NCBI RefSeq assembly: GCF_963576615.1
Contig: NC_088711.1
Coordinates: forward strand, 8,736,869 to 8,800,868
Length of the DNA stretch: 64,000 bases
Origin: Watersipora subatra
Lineage: Eukaryota; Bryozoa; Gymnolaemata; Cheilostomatida; Watersiporidae
Direction of reading: 5' to 3'
Positions 24,801 through 36,144 of this stretch are shown here, one piece after another (position 1 is the first letter of the stretch; each line of letters starts with the position of its first letter). The notes beneath the pieces are model-generated. The model was not told the DNA's origin and did no database searches. It worked only from the letters and a program-made list of their open reading frames with translations. A program made the translations under genes and the position numbers.

Positions 24801-27800
24801 CAGTAGTTCATGTGAGCGCATAAACAGTAGTTCATGTGAGCGCATAAACAGTAGTTCATGTGAGCGCATAAACAGTAGTTCATGTGAGCGCATAAACAGT
24901 TGTTCATGTGAGCGCATAAACAGTAGTTCATGTGAGCGCATAAACAGTAGTTCATGTGAGCACATAAACAGTAGTTCAAGTGGACGCATAAACAGTTGTT
25001 CATGTGAGCGCATAAACAGTAGTTCATGTGAGTGCATAAACAGTAGTTCATGTGAGTGCATAAACAGTAGTTCATGTGAGCGCATAAACAGTTGTTCATG
25101 TGAGCACATAAACAGAAGCTAAAAATTTTCTCATTTTAACTTCTCATTCTGCTAACTTTTTCATAATAATCAAGAAAGTTTCCTTTAAATTTTAGAAAAA
25201 AAATAAGATTTGTTGTTTACAAAATTTTGGAAAAGCAACATACTATAGCCTATAAGTATTGCAGTAGTATACTTAGCAAGGCAGCATAATTGAGAGAATT
25301 TAAGAATGATAACACAGCAATAACTACATACTTTGTAACATCACAAGTAGAGGTTATTTATGATTTTATGAACCATTACATGAGGAGCTGCAAAACATGT
25401 GCTGTCTGCAGTGCTGCGACAAAGCATTGTTTGAAAGGCCAACCACGAAAAAATTTGAACTTTATTTTTAACGTAAGCCGGATAATGGAAAAGGTATTTC
25501 TTGAAACCAGCAAAAATTTTCAGTCATACTTCTTTGGAATAGCAGAAATACACAAAAGAGGCAACTCTAAGATAAAATTGATGAAGGAACGAAATTGTTT
25601 GAAAGGCTAAAGACAGAATGCTGCTTCCTTTAGCCTCACCAGGCCAATTGAAACAAGGTCCAAGGTTGAGGAGATTGCTATAAAAATCATTTCTTACGAA
25701 CAATCTAGTAAATTCTTATGGGACTCAATTCTTTGGACCATATAGCTGGTCTGCCAGCTCAGTCATATTCTCTAGGGGGGACTTTTAGGAGTGAGAGGTA
25801 GTAACAGTGATTTGTGTATAAATCATGTGTGGTCCCAGCAGGCAACTAAGGGCATCCAAAAATATACAACGCTGTGCACAAGAATCACGGCATTGCTGTA
25901 TGCTGACCTATTTATGGCACCCACTTCAGGCGACTGGAAGAGAAAGTCCACGCTAGGAAAAAACTCTAATGTAAATGACAGGCCAACCCATCAGCTGATC
26001 AGCACTGAGTACACTATTCAAATGAGGGTGAGGCTAATAGTCCATTCTTATCAATATTTTTGTGACAGTGCAAACTGCAAAGTGCACGGATCTAGTAGAG
26101 ATAGAATATAGAAATTTATGTATATCAGAGATGGAGTATATAAATTTGATGTTGTTAACAAGAAGGATCAAATATAGATACCACGATGAGGTGATTTGAG
26201 ATTATTTTGGACAGTTACCGTTTAAAAAGGTATCTATCTTGGTCATGATAACAGAAGGTTCTGTGTGGGATACAGGATAGAGTATCAAACTGTCATACAT
26301 GAGACTGAATATTCAAAACATAGTCTAAAAAACACTCTCTCCCAACAGCAGCTGGATGCCTCTCTGACTAGCTGTGATCTCTGTACAACCTAGTCTGTGT
26401 TATGCACTGAAGAGAAAAACTGGAAAACGATTATTTTATTAGCGCATCTATGAATCACTCCCTGATGACTGCCCCCAACAAGTTGCGTATCTTTGATAAA
26501 CTTTGCTTTAACATTAAAATAACTAAAGCCTGTTATCACTCATGAACTCTTCCTCAAATCGCTGCAGGTTATCATTATGTTCGCTGCATTGCTTAATATG
26601 AATCGGGCACTTCTCTGGCCATGGCTCAGTGTCAATACCTCACTGATATAAGAAAAGAGACGTGACAGGAAGGCATGTCAAACCTTTCATTGTTCAGAAT
26701 TAAGCCTCAGTACTTCACACGGAAGCCAGTGGATTGTAGCGACTCCTAGGTGTATAGATGGTGAGGGATCACTATAGACAACCCTCGTTTGTTGGTACTT
26801 AAACAGACGGGGGATGCAATCATCAAAAGAGCCACATATGGCTCGAGAGCCATAGGTTCCCTACTCCTGGTATAAACTATAAGTATATACTTTATGTATA
26901 GTATATAAGTATAAAGATAATATTTGAAAGAATAAAAAACTTACGTGTACATAATGACCCTGATAAGGTAGAGAAAAGGGAAGGCAACGGTGTGGTAGTA
27001 CGGGATGAACCATGGGAACAGAGTAGACGCATAGGCCATAATGAGTGTTGTTATGACAGTCGTGGCAAATATCAACTTGTATTTGATCTTCTTCGCCTTT
27101 ATCTACAATAAAGTAGTGAGATATCAGACTAGCAGCGGTGTCTTGTTCAACGCTGTCGGCAGCGTGTACATATCATCTTCCTAAATAAAATATCAATGAA
27201 ATTATCTTATCTTGGTAATCTGGTCAAAGTTTCCGGCACAGGAATAATAAGTTTGTGCTCCTAGTAAGAGAATTGTAACGTAACACGACTCCCAGCACAC
27301 GCACTTATAATACTCTACCGAATACACTGAACAAACCGTAGGTCCACATAGATTTTGACAGAAAGTCTTTTAGAAAACTTATCAGATGTCTTCTGAGCTG
27401 ATGCTCATGCGAAATGACAACAAATTTTTTGTAATTTTCTTACAGTAAATCCTTATAAATCATAGTATAACTAGAGCAATGTAAACACAACATATAACCG
27501 CGAATAACAAATTAAACAAATAATTGTCTATTAAAACTTTCACCTTTGTTTCAATAAAACACCATGTGTGGTCCTACAGTATATTCCTGTTATAACCAGA
27601 AAGCATTGCAAAAACAAATATGCATGGCAAATAAAAGTGTTGAGCTGTCTCAAGTTCTGAACAATGTTAACATTGTTAACATTTATTGTTAATAATGTTA
27701 ACACTTATTGTTAGCGATGTTAACAGTGCTAAAATTTATTGCTAACAATGTTAACAGTGCAAAGCTGATGAAAAACAACTTTTGTGAGACTTATGTTCGG

Positions 27801-28739
27801 CAGCGATTTGTTTGTCAGATTCTTTTGATGGTATTGACACAAGGGTCAGCAGAAAGTGTTTGTTTCAAATTATTTTTGTTAACTTACAGCTCCTGAAATA
27901 ATTCTATAAGCAAAGAGGGTCCTTTTTGGAGTTTTGAATGGTTAAGTGGAACCAATAAACTGACGATTATAACCATTATTTTTGTGATCAACCAAAATAG
28001 AAAATGAACATCAAAGATCACCCTGAGATTACACAACAATGGCTGATGTACAATCACTGTGGGTTTCACCATAAAACAATTTAATGAGTGTAATGCATCT
28101 TGAAGACAACACAGCCTGGTCTGAGGAGCCGCTGAAGCATCATGTGAGAACTCTAAGCCAGCAGCCTGACCAACGGACCCTTTTACCTGAGTCAGTTGAT
28201 TGTAAGCAGCAAATGATAAACAACACCACATTAGACAAGTGATAGTCGCACATGAACATTTCAACCAGAAACAAAGAGAGACATTCACTAAAACCTTAGG
28301 ATACTCATAGGCGTTAAATGAACTTCTACCTGACTTTATTAAGTGCATTTAGAACTTTGCTAAATAGAATGTCTCACTTTGAGGCTATACTCGGCATGAC
28401 ATAACTTACCTGAGCGTAGACCTTTTTTAACTTGTCAGGTGCTATAGCCTGTAGCTCCGGCTGGTGTTCATCGGGACTATCGGCACTGCCCAACTCCGAT
28501 GACAGACCAGCGAGTTCTCCAGTCTCACCAGGAATGTGAAGTCTTGGTAATTTCACGACGCTGCCATTTGCTGTCTGTGTAACGCTGTTAACACTTATAG
28601 TCCTTTTTCTTTCCTCTTTCTTCAAAGCTTTCTCGCTATTAAATTGATGAGCATCAAGTGGTGTGAGTCCATTGCTTACCCCGTCTTCACTAACTCTACA
28701 ATCACCATTTTGAATGAGTGTATACTTCACTGAGTCCAT
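18859..28739 (-). CDS. GPC1: Glycerophosphocholine acyltransferase (GPC1 / DUF2838 family) membrane protein
   Basis: Coding exons in transcript order are 28739-28410, 27102-26945, 23325-23254, 22580-22419, 21708-21531, 20676-20549 and 19060-18859. All junctions are GT/AG and the sum is 409 codons (yeast Gpc1 is about 430). In yeast and plants this family transfers an acyl group from acyl-CoA to glycerophosphocholine, making lysophosphatidylcholine for PC repair. Residues 1-110 are polar and probably cytosolic. The family core follows: a helix pair with [20 protein letters not shown] (about 144-163), [14 protein letters not shown] (166-179), [15 protein letters not shown] (214-228) with [14 protein letters not shown] (231-244), then a Trp-rich segment and TSYRWL (318-323). 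At least six hydrophobic helices are visible. The start is the ATG at 28739. An in-frame ATG at 28835 would add 32 residues, but a likely 3' splice site (ATTTAG) lies between them on the minus strand, so I treat that part as leader. The symbol follows the yeast gene. Introns carry E-family MITEs, a SINE and a 24-bp array. Confidence 0.88.
19270..20512. mobile_element. TA-flanked Tigger/pogo-like MITE (family E copy 3) interrupted by a TTAA element
   Basis: The left end CAGTGGGTCTCCGCCATACG follows TA (19268-19269). The right end, read inverted, is CAGTGGCCCCGGGTTATGGC and precedes TA (20513-20514). The family A element at 19599-20217 sits inside it, flanked by TTAA, so the host element was there first. 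Without the insert the host is about 620 bp. The inner segment GAACAGCATCGCTCGGTCTG (minus strand near 20360) is shared with the E copies at 21945 and 37743. It lies in intron 6 of the GPC1-type gene. Confidence 0.75.
19599..20217. mobile_element. TTAA-flanked long-inverted-repeat element, family A copy 2 (shortened)
   Basis: Exact TTAA on both sides (19595-19598 and 20218-20221) and AGGTTGACTTGC ends. About 270 bp of the interior present in the other copies is missing, including the segment with TTTCGGCTTGGTCTAATCG. The remaining interior has the same orientation as the copy at 10195. Confidence 0.9.
21945..22343. mobile_element. TA-flanked Tigger/pogo-like MITE, family E copy 1
   Basis: The ends CAGTAATAACTTGATATACG and, inverted, CAGCATTACCTTGAGATATG. 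TA flanks the left side (21943-21944); the right flank is CA. About 400 bp, non-coding. It contains GAACAGCATCACTTAGTCTT and GTCAGCTAAAAGT, shared with the copy at 37743-38507. Intron 4 of the GPC1-type gene. Confidence 0.7.
23580..23757 (+). mobile_element. tRNA-like SINE-type repeat, copy 3
   Basis: Read on the plus strand it has a tRNA-like part (GGACAGGTGGTAGTGTGTGG with B-box-like GGTTAAAATCCC), then CAATGCAATCTTTTTTCAAC and the shared end CTCTTATTATAGTAAAGATT. This is the same family as the minus-strand copies in PREB introns 5 and 7. It lies in intron 2 of the GPC1-type gene, antisense to it. Confidence 0.62.
24800..25113. repeat. 24-bp minisatellite, about 13 copies
   Basis: Consensus CAGTAGTTCATGTGAGCGCATAAA in head-to-tail copies with few substitutions and no length change. 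A unit of eight codons keeps frames open on the minus strand, so the apparent 106-residue proteins there are artefacts. Intron 2 of the GPC1-type gene. Confidence 0.93.
25290..26740. other. Intronic sequence, possible decayed transposon interior
   Basis: Two open stretches of 106 codons (25290-25610 and 25791-26111) are present. The first has a cysteine-rich patch ([14 protein letters not shown]). I do not recognise either as a gene and see no splice sites that would join them to the surrounding gene. They may be remnants of the element whose end is at 26745-26880. Confidence 0.3.
26745..26880 (-). mobile_element. Possible hAT-type element end
   Basis: On the minus strand the segment begins ACCAGGAGTAGGGAACCTAT and continues GGCTCTCGAGCCATATGTGG, resembling the GGGGAACCTxTGGCTC...CATGTGGCTC ends of hAT elements. 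The partner end was not found, so this is a solo terminus or a truncated copy. Intron 2 of the GPC1-type gene. Confidence 0.4.
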
Positions 28740-28859
28740 AATGAATGTTGTAATGACTACTAGCCTAAATGTAATAGTTCCATTTGCCTTAGAATATTCT
28801 AGTAAGACGCCATGGATCAAGCGGCTACTCTTCAACAGTCTGATGAAACTATGAAATGT

Positions 28860-30729
28860 GTATGGGAAGGTACACGTGTATTGGTGTTGTTCAGTTGGCA
28901 GTTAAAATCATTGATTGGCACTTAGAAATAGCCAACCAGCTAGCAGTAGAAATTATCAGACCATACGATTATAGTAAAACAGCTACCACTACATGACGCG
29001 ATCCAGACAAGCAAGCGCGGTCATTGGAGGAAGCTGACCGCTTCACTGAACTAGAGAAACTAGTGCCCTCACACGCACCCAGTTATCCCTTGTAATACGT
29101 AGTGGCGTATGATGTAATCTTAAAATACGACAGCTTATTATGGCAATCAATAAGTGCTGCTCTGACTCCCACTTCTGACTAACAGCTTCTTCTTCAGAAA
29201 GAAAAGTAATGTCACTATTCATCCACACAGCAAGATCGGTCATTTTAAAACATATTTGTTCCATTTTTTCATGAATTTAATAAAGAATGCTTAACCGTCA
29301 TTTTATCGTTTTTGACAAAATTTTAAAGGAATAAGAAGATATCGATAGGCAGATTTTAACATTTTTAGCTATGTCAGATTTGGATGGATACGGTACAAAC
29401 TAGAGACAGTAAACTCCAACGCATAAAATATAAAAGAAACCTCCACGAAATACTATATTGATAGCATCACATCTACGCAGTAACAGCTAGTGTAGAAACA
29501 AGCATTCACTATATATATATAGACACAAAGATATCATGCTACAAAAAAAACGAACCTGTGCACCAGGTGGGGAGAACTTTTGCTGCTACGAAACATCTCC
29601 TCATCTTTCATCTCACTGATATGAGAAGACTGACAAAGGCTCTTTACTAAAATCACATAAATCAGTGACAGCATAGACTAACTAGTGCAGACAAGTACAA
29701 TAACAGCTATCCTCAGGGGTTCTGATTCATCCATACACTATCTGCATACAATTATCGTCATACAATCACGTTACCAGCTGGACCATTGGACGGTATCGTG
29801 CTACATGTTACAAAGGGCGAGCAACTGGTGGCATCACAGGCACTCTTTTGTTACATTGGACATTGAAAATAAAATGACACTTGAAATGACCAATAAGATC
29901 TGAGATAGCAAAAGGTCTGAGACCCACAGTTCACTTCGAGTGCCCTTTGAATTTTGATTAAGCAGCGAATATCTTAACTATAGCCAATCATATCTCGAGA
30001 GCGAAATATGTTTAACAAATTTAGTGAATAGAGAAAAACTTAATGAAATGCTACTTGTAAAAAAAATCAAAATCGACATTTAGTGTATGATATAATAATT
30101 AGAAAGCTTATCTGTGATGTGTAACCGACAAGTTACAGCGTTCTTTCATATTAAACTTGTTTGATCTGTTTATTTGCTGGAATTGATCAGTTTCAAAGTC
30201 TGTTATGTTATTCAGTAACTTTGAAGGTTCACTGTAAGGAACTGTGTCACGTTTTTTCCCTATGGCTACAATGTCTAAAGAGAAAAGCTTCTCAAAGCAT
30301 TTTACTTGGAAACAGATGATCTGTTCTGAGAACGAAAGAAGTAACAGTATTTACTATTAGGTTTTAATAGAGTTGAAATAATATTTAGCTAATATGTGCC
30401 TGAGCTTTCTTTCATGACTCTTTAATAATACCAAAATAAACTCAGTAATGCTTCATTCTATCTCCTCAATCAAAAATTCTCTGTGCTTTTCTAAAAATCA
30501 GAATTTAACATTTTAGAAGTTTCTTTCCAACTGATAGCCACTGTAAATGGAATAGGCCTATTACCTTTCTTGGATCTGTTAAACGTTGCCACGATCTCCA
30601 TTAGCTATGTACAATTGTCTGATGTGGTTTGAACTAAATTTATTTGAGAAAAATGATTGCTATTCTGAGCTCAGGTAGTTCAAAAAAGCTTTATGGGGAC
30701 CTACCAGACATGTTAACCTAACCTTTTAA
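28860..30729. other. Intergenic sequence 5' of the GPC1-type gene
   Basis: This should contain the promoter and leader of the minus-strand gene, but no core element is clear. A 73-codon minus-strand frame at 29264-29043 is unrecognised and probably fortuitous. The rest has no features. Confidence 0.4.
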
Positions 30730-30770
30730 CATAGATCTATTAACTATACTGTATAGTTAATAGGTCTATG
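30730..30770. repeat. 19-bp-arm hairpin with 3-nt loop
   Basis: Arms CATAGATCTATTAACTATA (30730-30748) and 30752-30770 pair with one mismatch around the spacer CTG. Confidence 0.8.
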
Positions 30771-33700
30771 CCTATTATATCACATGGCAATTGAAAGCAG
30801 ACTTATTGATAGTCATCTCCACACTCTCGCAACTCAACCTGTAAAAGTATAGAAGCTACAAAAAAGCTCACTCAGAGCATACGAAATATTACAGGTGCCT
30901 TTAAATTACACCGCCAACTTACATCACTCCAAATGATTGTTTAGTACCTCATCTTTTCTTTTCATGGACAACAAATTTTTGTATAACATCAATAAAACTA
31001 TTTAATTGCAAAGAAATTATTTTGTAAAATTTATTTTTAGAATGGTGTTTCTGTTTACTATTTTTTATGTACATGTATCTAGCATTACAGTTATGAGGAG
31101 ATAACTCCGAGTTGAACTAACCTTGTTCTAAGAATAATAGTGTCCTGCACTTTGACCCTCTTTCTGCATTGTGTTGAATGCACACTTCGGATTAACTAAA
31201 TAAAAATTATACACCTCTAATGAATGCAGCAACCTAATAAAGGCGCAATGCTAACATTTGATCCCACTGATTATATCATAATATAATACTGTAATACATG
31301 CATTGCACCCTTTGTTGATGAATAATCAATAAATCAATGAAGCAACCTGCCATTAGCTAGTCATCCACAAATCTAGAGCTACAGCTAAAGAGACGGTTCA
31401 CACTCAGCTAAAACCAGAAACTTCTTAGACTATATACAATCAGTCGCAATAGTAGTAGTCATAAACATCTTATAGTTACACTAATATGGGAATCCGCATA
31501 TTCATCAGATTAAGGATTAGACGAAATAAGTAAAATTCCTGTCTCGGTAACTTTTAAGTCTTAAATTAAACCACGGGTTATATCCAACAGACATTTACAG
31601 TCATAGTTGCTTGTCATTATTTTACGCAATGCATAGTCACCAAAAATAAAACAATTTGACACAACTAATACATGTGATAAAACACAAACTAAAGTTACAC
31701 TAAAATCTATTTATTGATTTAACAATATTGCTCCTTGTAGTTAAATATAGCACACACCATTAAAAGAACAACAGAGCGAGCAAAATTAAGATTGCAGGCT
31801 GCAGAGAAGAATGTGTTTATCTGATACGCATCATTCAAAATTCCATCTTTTTGCTTCTATCGGCTCTATCGTATCAAATTGATATATTACTTAATATACT
31901 CATGAAATTTGAGTAGTTCTACGGGAGTTCCTTCTTTTATATACAAAAATACATTTTGCATAATTATCATATTATTTTGCTCAATTTGATTATCAATATA
32001 GTAATCATATTATAAAAACATGGTGCAAAATTTTTGAAATATATATATCTTCAACAAAAACTCCGGAAAAAATACATTAGTGTTTTAAGTCAATAGCAAA
32101 ATCCTCCAAGAAAATATGTCTGATTTAGACTGCATTTTAAATATCTGATTAATTAAATCATTTACATTAGGTTCGGTAAAAAAGTTGAAAAGTGAGCTTT
32201 AAGATTCAGTAGCACTCAGTAGATTCAGTAGTACTCTATTCAAGTAGCTAAGAACAAAATAACTTTTCCTACAACCTAAAATTACCTACAGTTAAACGGT
32301 AAACGGTTACATACAGTTACAATGCTTAGCAAAAAACTTTCACGTTTATCTACTGTGATTTTTATTTGATATTTGGTACCAATGATATACAGCCCCCACT
32401 GTATATCATTGCTGGTACACAGCTAGTGCGTTATAGCTTTTCCTAGCCAGTAATGTTGATACTGCAGCTAGCAGCTGTAATAAACAGTTGTAATAATAGC
32501 AGTTGTATAAACATCGTAAGTAGCTGAATAGTAGTACAGTAAAGTTGATAACCAGTAGTAATAATTTGAAACTCATGAAAAGTCTTATATTTGATTTGAA
32601 ATTATCTATGTTTACATAATATTATATCATACCACTCGCGACTGATAGAGAACGATCAAAGAGCACGCACATGACCTTTGGCATCCATGTTCGTAGAACA
32701 AACATTCCTTGGGAACATGACAACAACTTGTCATGATTGGTCATCCTTAGTAACAAGCGCTTTTCATTGGCTATCTAAAACGGAAGCAGTTCTTTGAAGC
32801 TGTACAATTTCTTGCCTCTTTTTCCTTTTGGTTATAAGAACTCTCTGGCGCCTGCAGAAGAAAACCGTACGTGATGACTATGTGTACTCTGCACCTATAC
32901 TACTTGGGTTGCGTTGGTACCCGTAGTAATAGGCTATATAGTTCATAACCATGTTGTCTTTTTTTCTGGAAGGCGTAGCACAAAACTAAGCAGAACAGCA
33001 AATATCTATGAATGAACGATTCGGTTTGTTTTGTATGTTATCCGCTAGTGTTGCTTCAAAGACGAAGTTCGACTGTAGCAGTTGGGAATCATCAATTTTA
33101 CTAGTCCTTTCCGATTGCACTTAAATTTACTTAATTGGATTCCATCATTTAATAATTAGAATAACAGTTAATTTTAATAAATGTTAAAAAAAATTATTTT
33201 TTTTGTTCTTTTTTCAAACCTTTATGCACAAGCTAGGAGCACTAGCTAAAAACAAGAAACCACGCATTGGCTTACATAGCTTAACAATTGACCATAAAAA
33301 GTGGTTGTTCATTGTGACTGCTTCGATTTTTTAGTGCTCAACTTCATGTTTTGTGTGCATAAATAATGTGCGTAATGTGATTGAGCATGTCCAATTGAAG
33401 CTGCTTATGATACCTTTCCAACGTTGTACTACATAAAGGGGAACAAGCAAAACGAAAGCATATACTGTAAAACCCGATGGGTCTTACAATATTTGGAAAA
33501 AAAATGAGATTCTTCAACTATTTATTCACTCTGTATCAACAAAAGTAAATCAAACAAGTCAATAAACTGTACTTTCTTTTATTGAACAATAAAATGGCAA
33601 CAGTAAGAATAGTCTGTAGCCTAAACTGAGTTGCATTAGCCAAGTTTTTCAAATAGCTCAAAAGCAACAGCTCTCTTATCTATAGTAATACAAGCACTAA

Positions 33701-34771
33701 GTTACTGTAGATTTCAACATTGGTGAATAGCAAAAGTTGATCATTGTAAGATAGCTCTTTGTTACAAAAAGTTGGAAATAGAAACTAAAAATTGTCATAA
33801 GAGAGTTTTAAAGAAATCTAATTAAAATTTTACCTGATTGAAAGCATCGATCTCATGGTAAAATTCTCTTCACCTGCAGACTCAAGTTAAGATAAATGAA
33901 GCAGGAAAAGTAGTTTCTCATTTAGATGTCTAGTGCCAGGTAGTGTGACATATGATGAGAAGCCTGAATCAGTTCTTGGTTTATGATTGATTCCTAACTA
34001 CTCTACTGGGTCTTCTAACTAATTTTTGAGGTATTCTGGCCCAGTGCCCCATCAGCCTATTCTGGTGAAAAACTTGGCAGAAGAAGGCAGAATAAATACA
34101 CAATGTAGATCTTTGCTGCCTCTGTGAATGTCTATACTGGATTGCATTTTGACATGGTAATTGTGCATGCTGTTTTTGTATACCAAATTATTCTTTGCCA
34201 AATTATTCTACTCATATTTTTTATGTATTGTTTACCTTCAATGTTGTCATATTATTATATTGCTTTGTTGTATTCTAACAAATATTACACATGTTGGAAA
34301 ATATATGTATGTACATACGTTCAGCTTTTCTCTTTGCACATTTTTGAATTGTTATTTTGTAAACCAAAAGCCCTCAACACCCAGTAGCTTTGTGCAAAAT
34401 AACCTTAGCATGAGCTCAAGTAATTTTTAATATTTAAAGAGGATATGACAAGGATGCTACAAATTTTTAACAATCAACAACTTCTTCCTTTGTTTCAAAC
34501 TCAAACTAAATTTGGATTTGTTATGTTGGGCTTCCTATTTTTCAGATGATACTTTCCGGAAAGTTCACCAGGTAGTTTATATATGCCATTGTATGTTTTC
34601 AAATTTCAGGTTGATTAAAATCAGAAATGTTTTATTTCGCTTTTTACATAGTATTTAAACACATTTTATTTAAAAACCACTAAAGTACTGATCAGATTCA
34701 AGATTTGCTGACCCTCAAATTGTTACTTTTGTAATATAACCTCCGTAACTTCTACAACAACACACATACTG
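30771..34771. other. Gene-free intergenic sequence
   Basis: About 4 kb with no recognisable exon, element end or array apart from a short hairpin at 32377-32417. Frames of up to 89 codons near 34124-34430 overlap each other in two frames and look like AT-rich noise. Confidence 0.45.
32377..32417. repeat. Imperfect hairpin around a C5 loop
   Basis: TACCAATGATATACAG (32377-32392) pairs with CTGTATATCATTGCTGGTA (32399-32417), apart from a small bulge. The loop is CCCCCA. Confidence 0.7.
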
Positions 34772-36144
34772 TATAACCTATATTTGAATGCCATAGTTCT
34801 CTATTTTTCAGCCCCTCCCCTAGATTGGCGCTTTATTAGAGGTGACATTCAAATAAAGGGTGGGTGTTCTATTCTTTAAACACTTTGTAAAAATTTTGAG
34901 AAGATAAATTTAACTGTTTCATGGGCAAATTGAATGTTGCCTATATTTTGCACTGTCGTTTGGGTGGTGCGACATTAATCTTTTTGGATGCAAGGAATTT
35001 GCTAACTTAGCTCCAACTTGTCGTAGATCATATCATAAATATGCACAGGGAAGCTGATACCCGTCTCTACCAGTTGCTACCTATTACTTGTAATTTGTTG
35101 CTTTTTTAAGCTTGAAATTTTTATTTCATTCTAAATTTGATGGCATATTTTTATTTTGCAACTATATGTTTTAAGGTTCCATAAAAGCTCATTACACTCA
35201 TTGATATGTTTGCTACAGTTTGCAGCCAAAACTGGTTTTTTGTATGCAATAGAAGAGGAATTACGAGCATCGATCCATTGTAAGCTGAATTCAGATTACC
35301 GCTATGATGCTATCAAATAATATGCTGTAGATCTGGAAATTTGTAAGGTATCTAATAATAATCTCTTAAATGCTACAAATGTATATTCAAGAACAAGTGA
35401 CATAAGCAAACCAAGTTTACAATACATGCAGAAACAACAATAAACATTTCAAAACAAATATTAGCATTTTTAAAACAAAATATTAGCATCGTTTGCTCAG
35501 CCATTTGCGTGTTGATTGTCGCTTCTGTTTGAAACCATTTCATATTCTTTTAGCTGTTCAATACTTTCCACAGTGTCTTCCGACCTCAACAACTCTTCTA
35601 CAGATCTGAGCTAATCGGTATTTGCCTCCAAACAATTTTTTAGCTGACCAACACTTTCACACGATGTACTTTAAAAAATACACTTCTCTCGCAAATAATC
35701 AAAATAGTTCCAAGATTTTAGTCTCAAAATACGCAATAGCACAGAATTCATCATAAAAGCGAAAAACATTTTTCACATACGTATTGAAGTATCAAGATTG
35801 CATTAAACAAGGAACTACAATCAGCCTTATACAATTCAATGGCGTTGCTTTTAAAGTTTGTAAAGGCTTGGAGTTGGAAAATAGACTCCGATATGAACAG
35901 AAACAACGAACGAATTGATTGCTATTGATGTAATCGAGTCATTACTAGCACGGTTTTGTGGATAATTTTCTGCTGTTCACTTGCTATTATGGATTTGTAA
36001 CGATCAAGAATTTTAAATAGTGGCAGTCAAATAAGAAGTAGCGGTCAAATATAAGTGGCATTCAATTAAAGGGTGGCGCTCAATTTTTTAACCCTTTTAG
36101 TGAAGTGGCGCTCAAGTAGAGGTGGCATTCAAATACAGGTTATA
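34772..36144. mobile_element. Inverted-repeat DNA element, about 1.37 kb, non-coding
   Basis: The ends TATAACCTATATTTGAATGC and, inverted, TATAACCTGTATTTGAATGC match at all but one position over 22 bp. The true boundary may be inside a TA target (34772-34773 and 36143-36144). Subterminal motifs repeat (GTGGCATTCAA, GTGGCGCTCAA, AGTGGCAGTCAAATA, AGCGGTCAAATA). No transposase frame is seen. Confidence 0.75.

Noticed and set aside
24779-25109. Minus-strand 106-residue frames with CLCAHMNY or SHELLF repeats
   Set aside because: Products of the 24-bp array, whose unit is a whole number of codons.
25290-25610. Zinc-finger-like gene with CxxCxxC
   Set aside because: The cysteine spacing fits no family I can name, and the rest of the frame looks random.
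27884-28348. 154-codon minus-strand frame inside intron 1 of the GPC1-type gene
   Set aside because: Longest non-repeat frame in an intron, but it matches nothing I know, and the gene closes correctly without it. It could be a decayed insertion.
29043-29264. 73-codon minus-strand frame upstream of the GPC1-type gene
   Set aside because: No recognisable motif and no clear link to a neighbouring exon.
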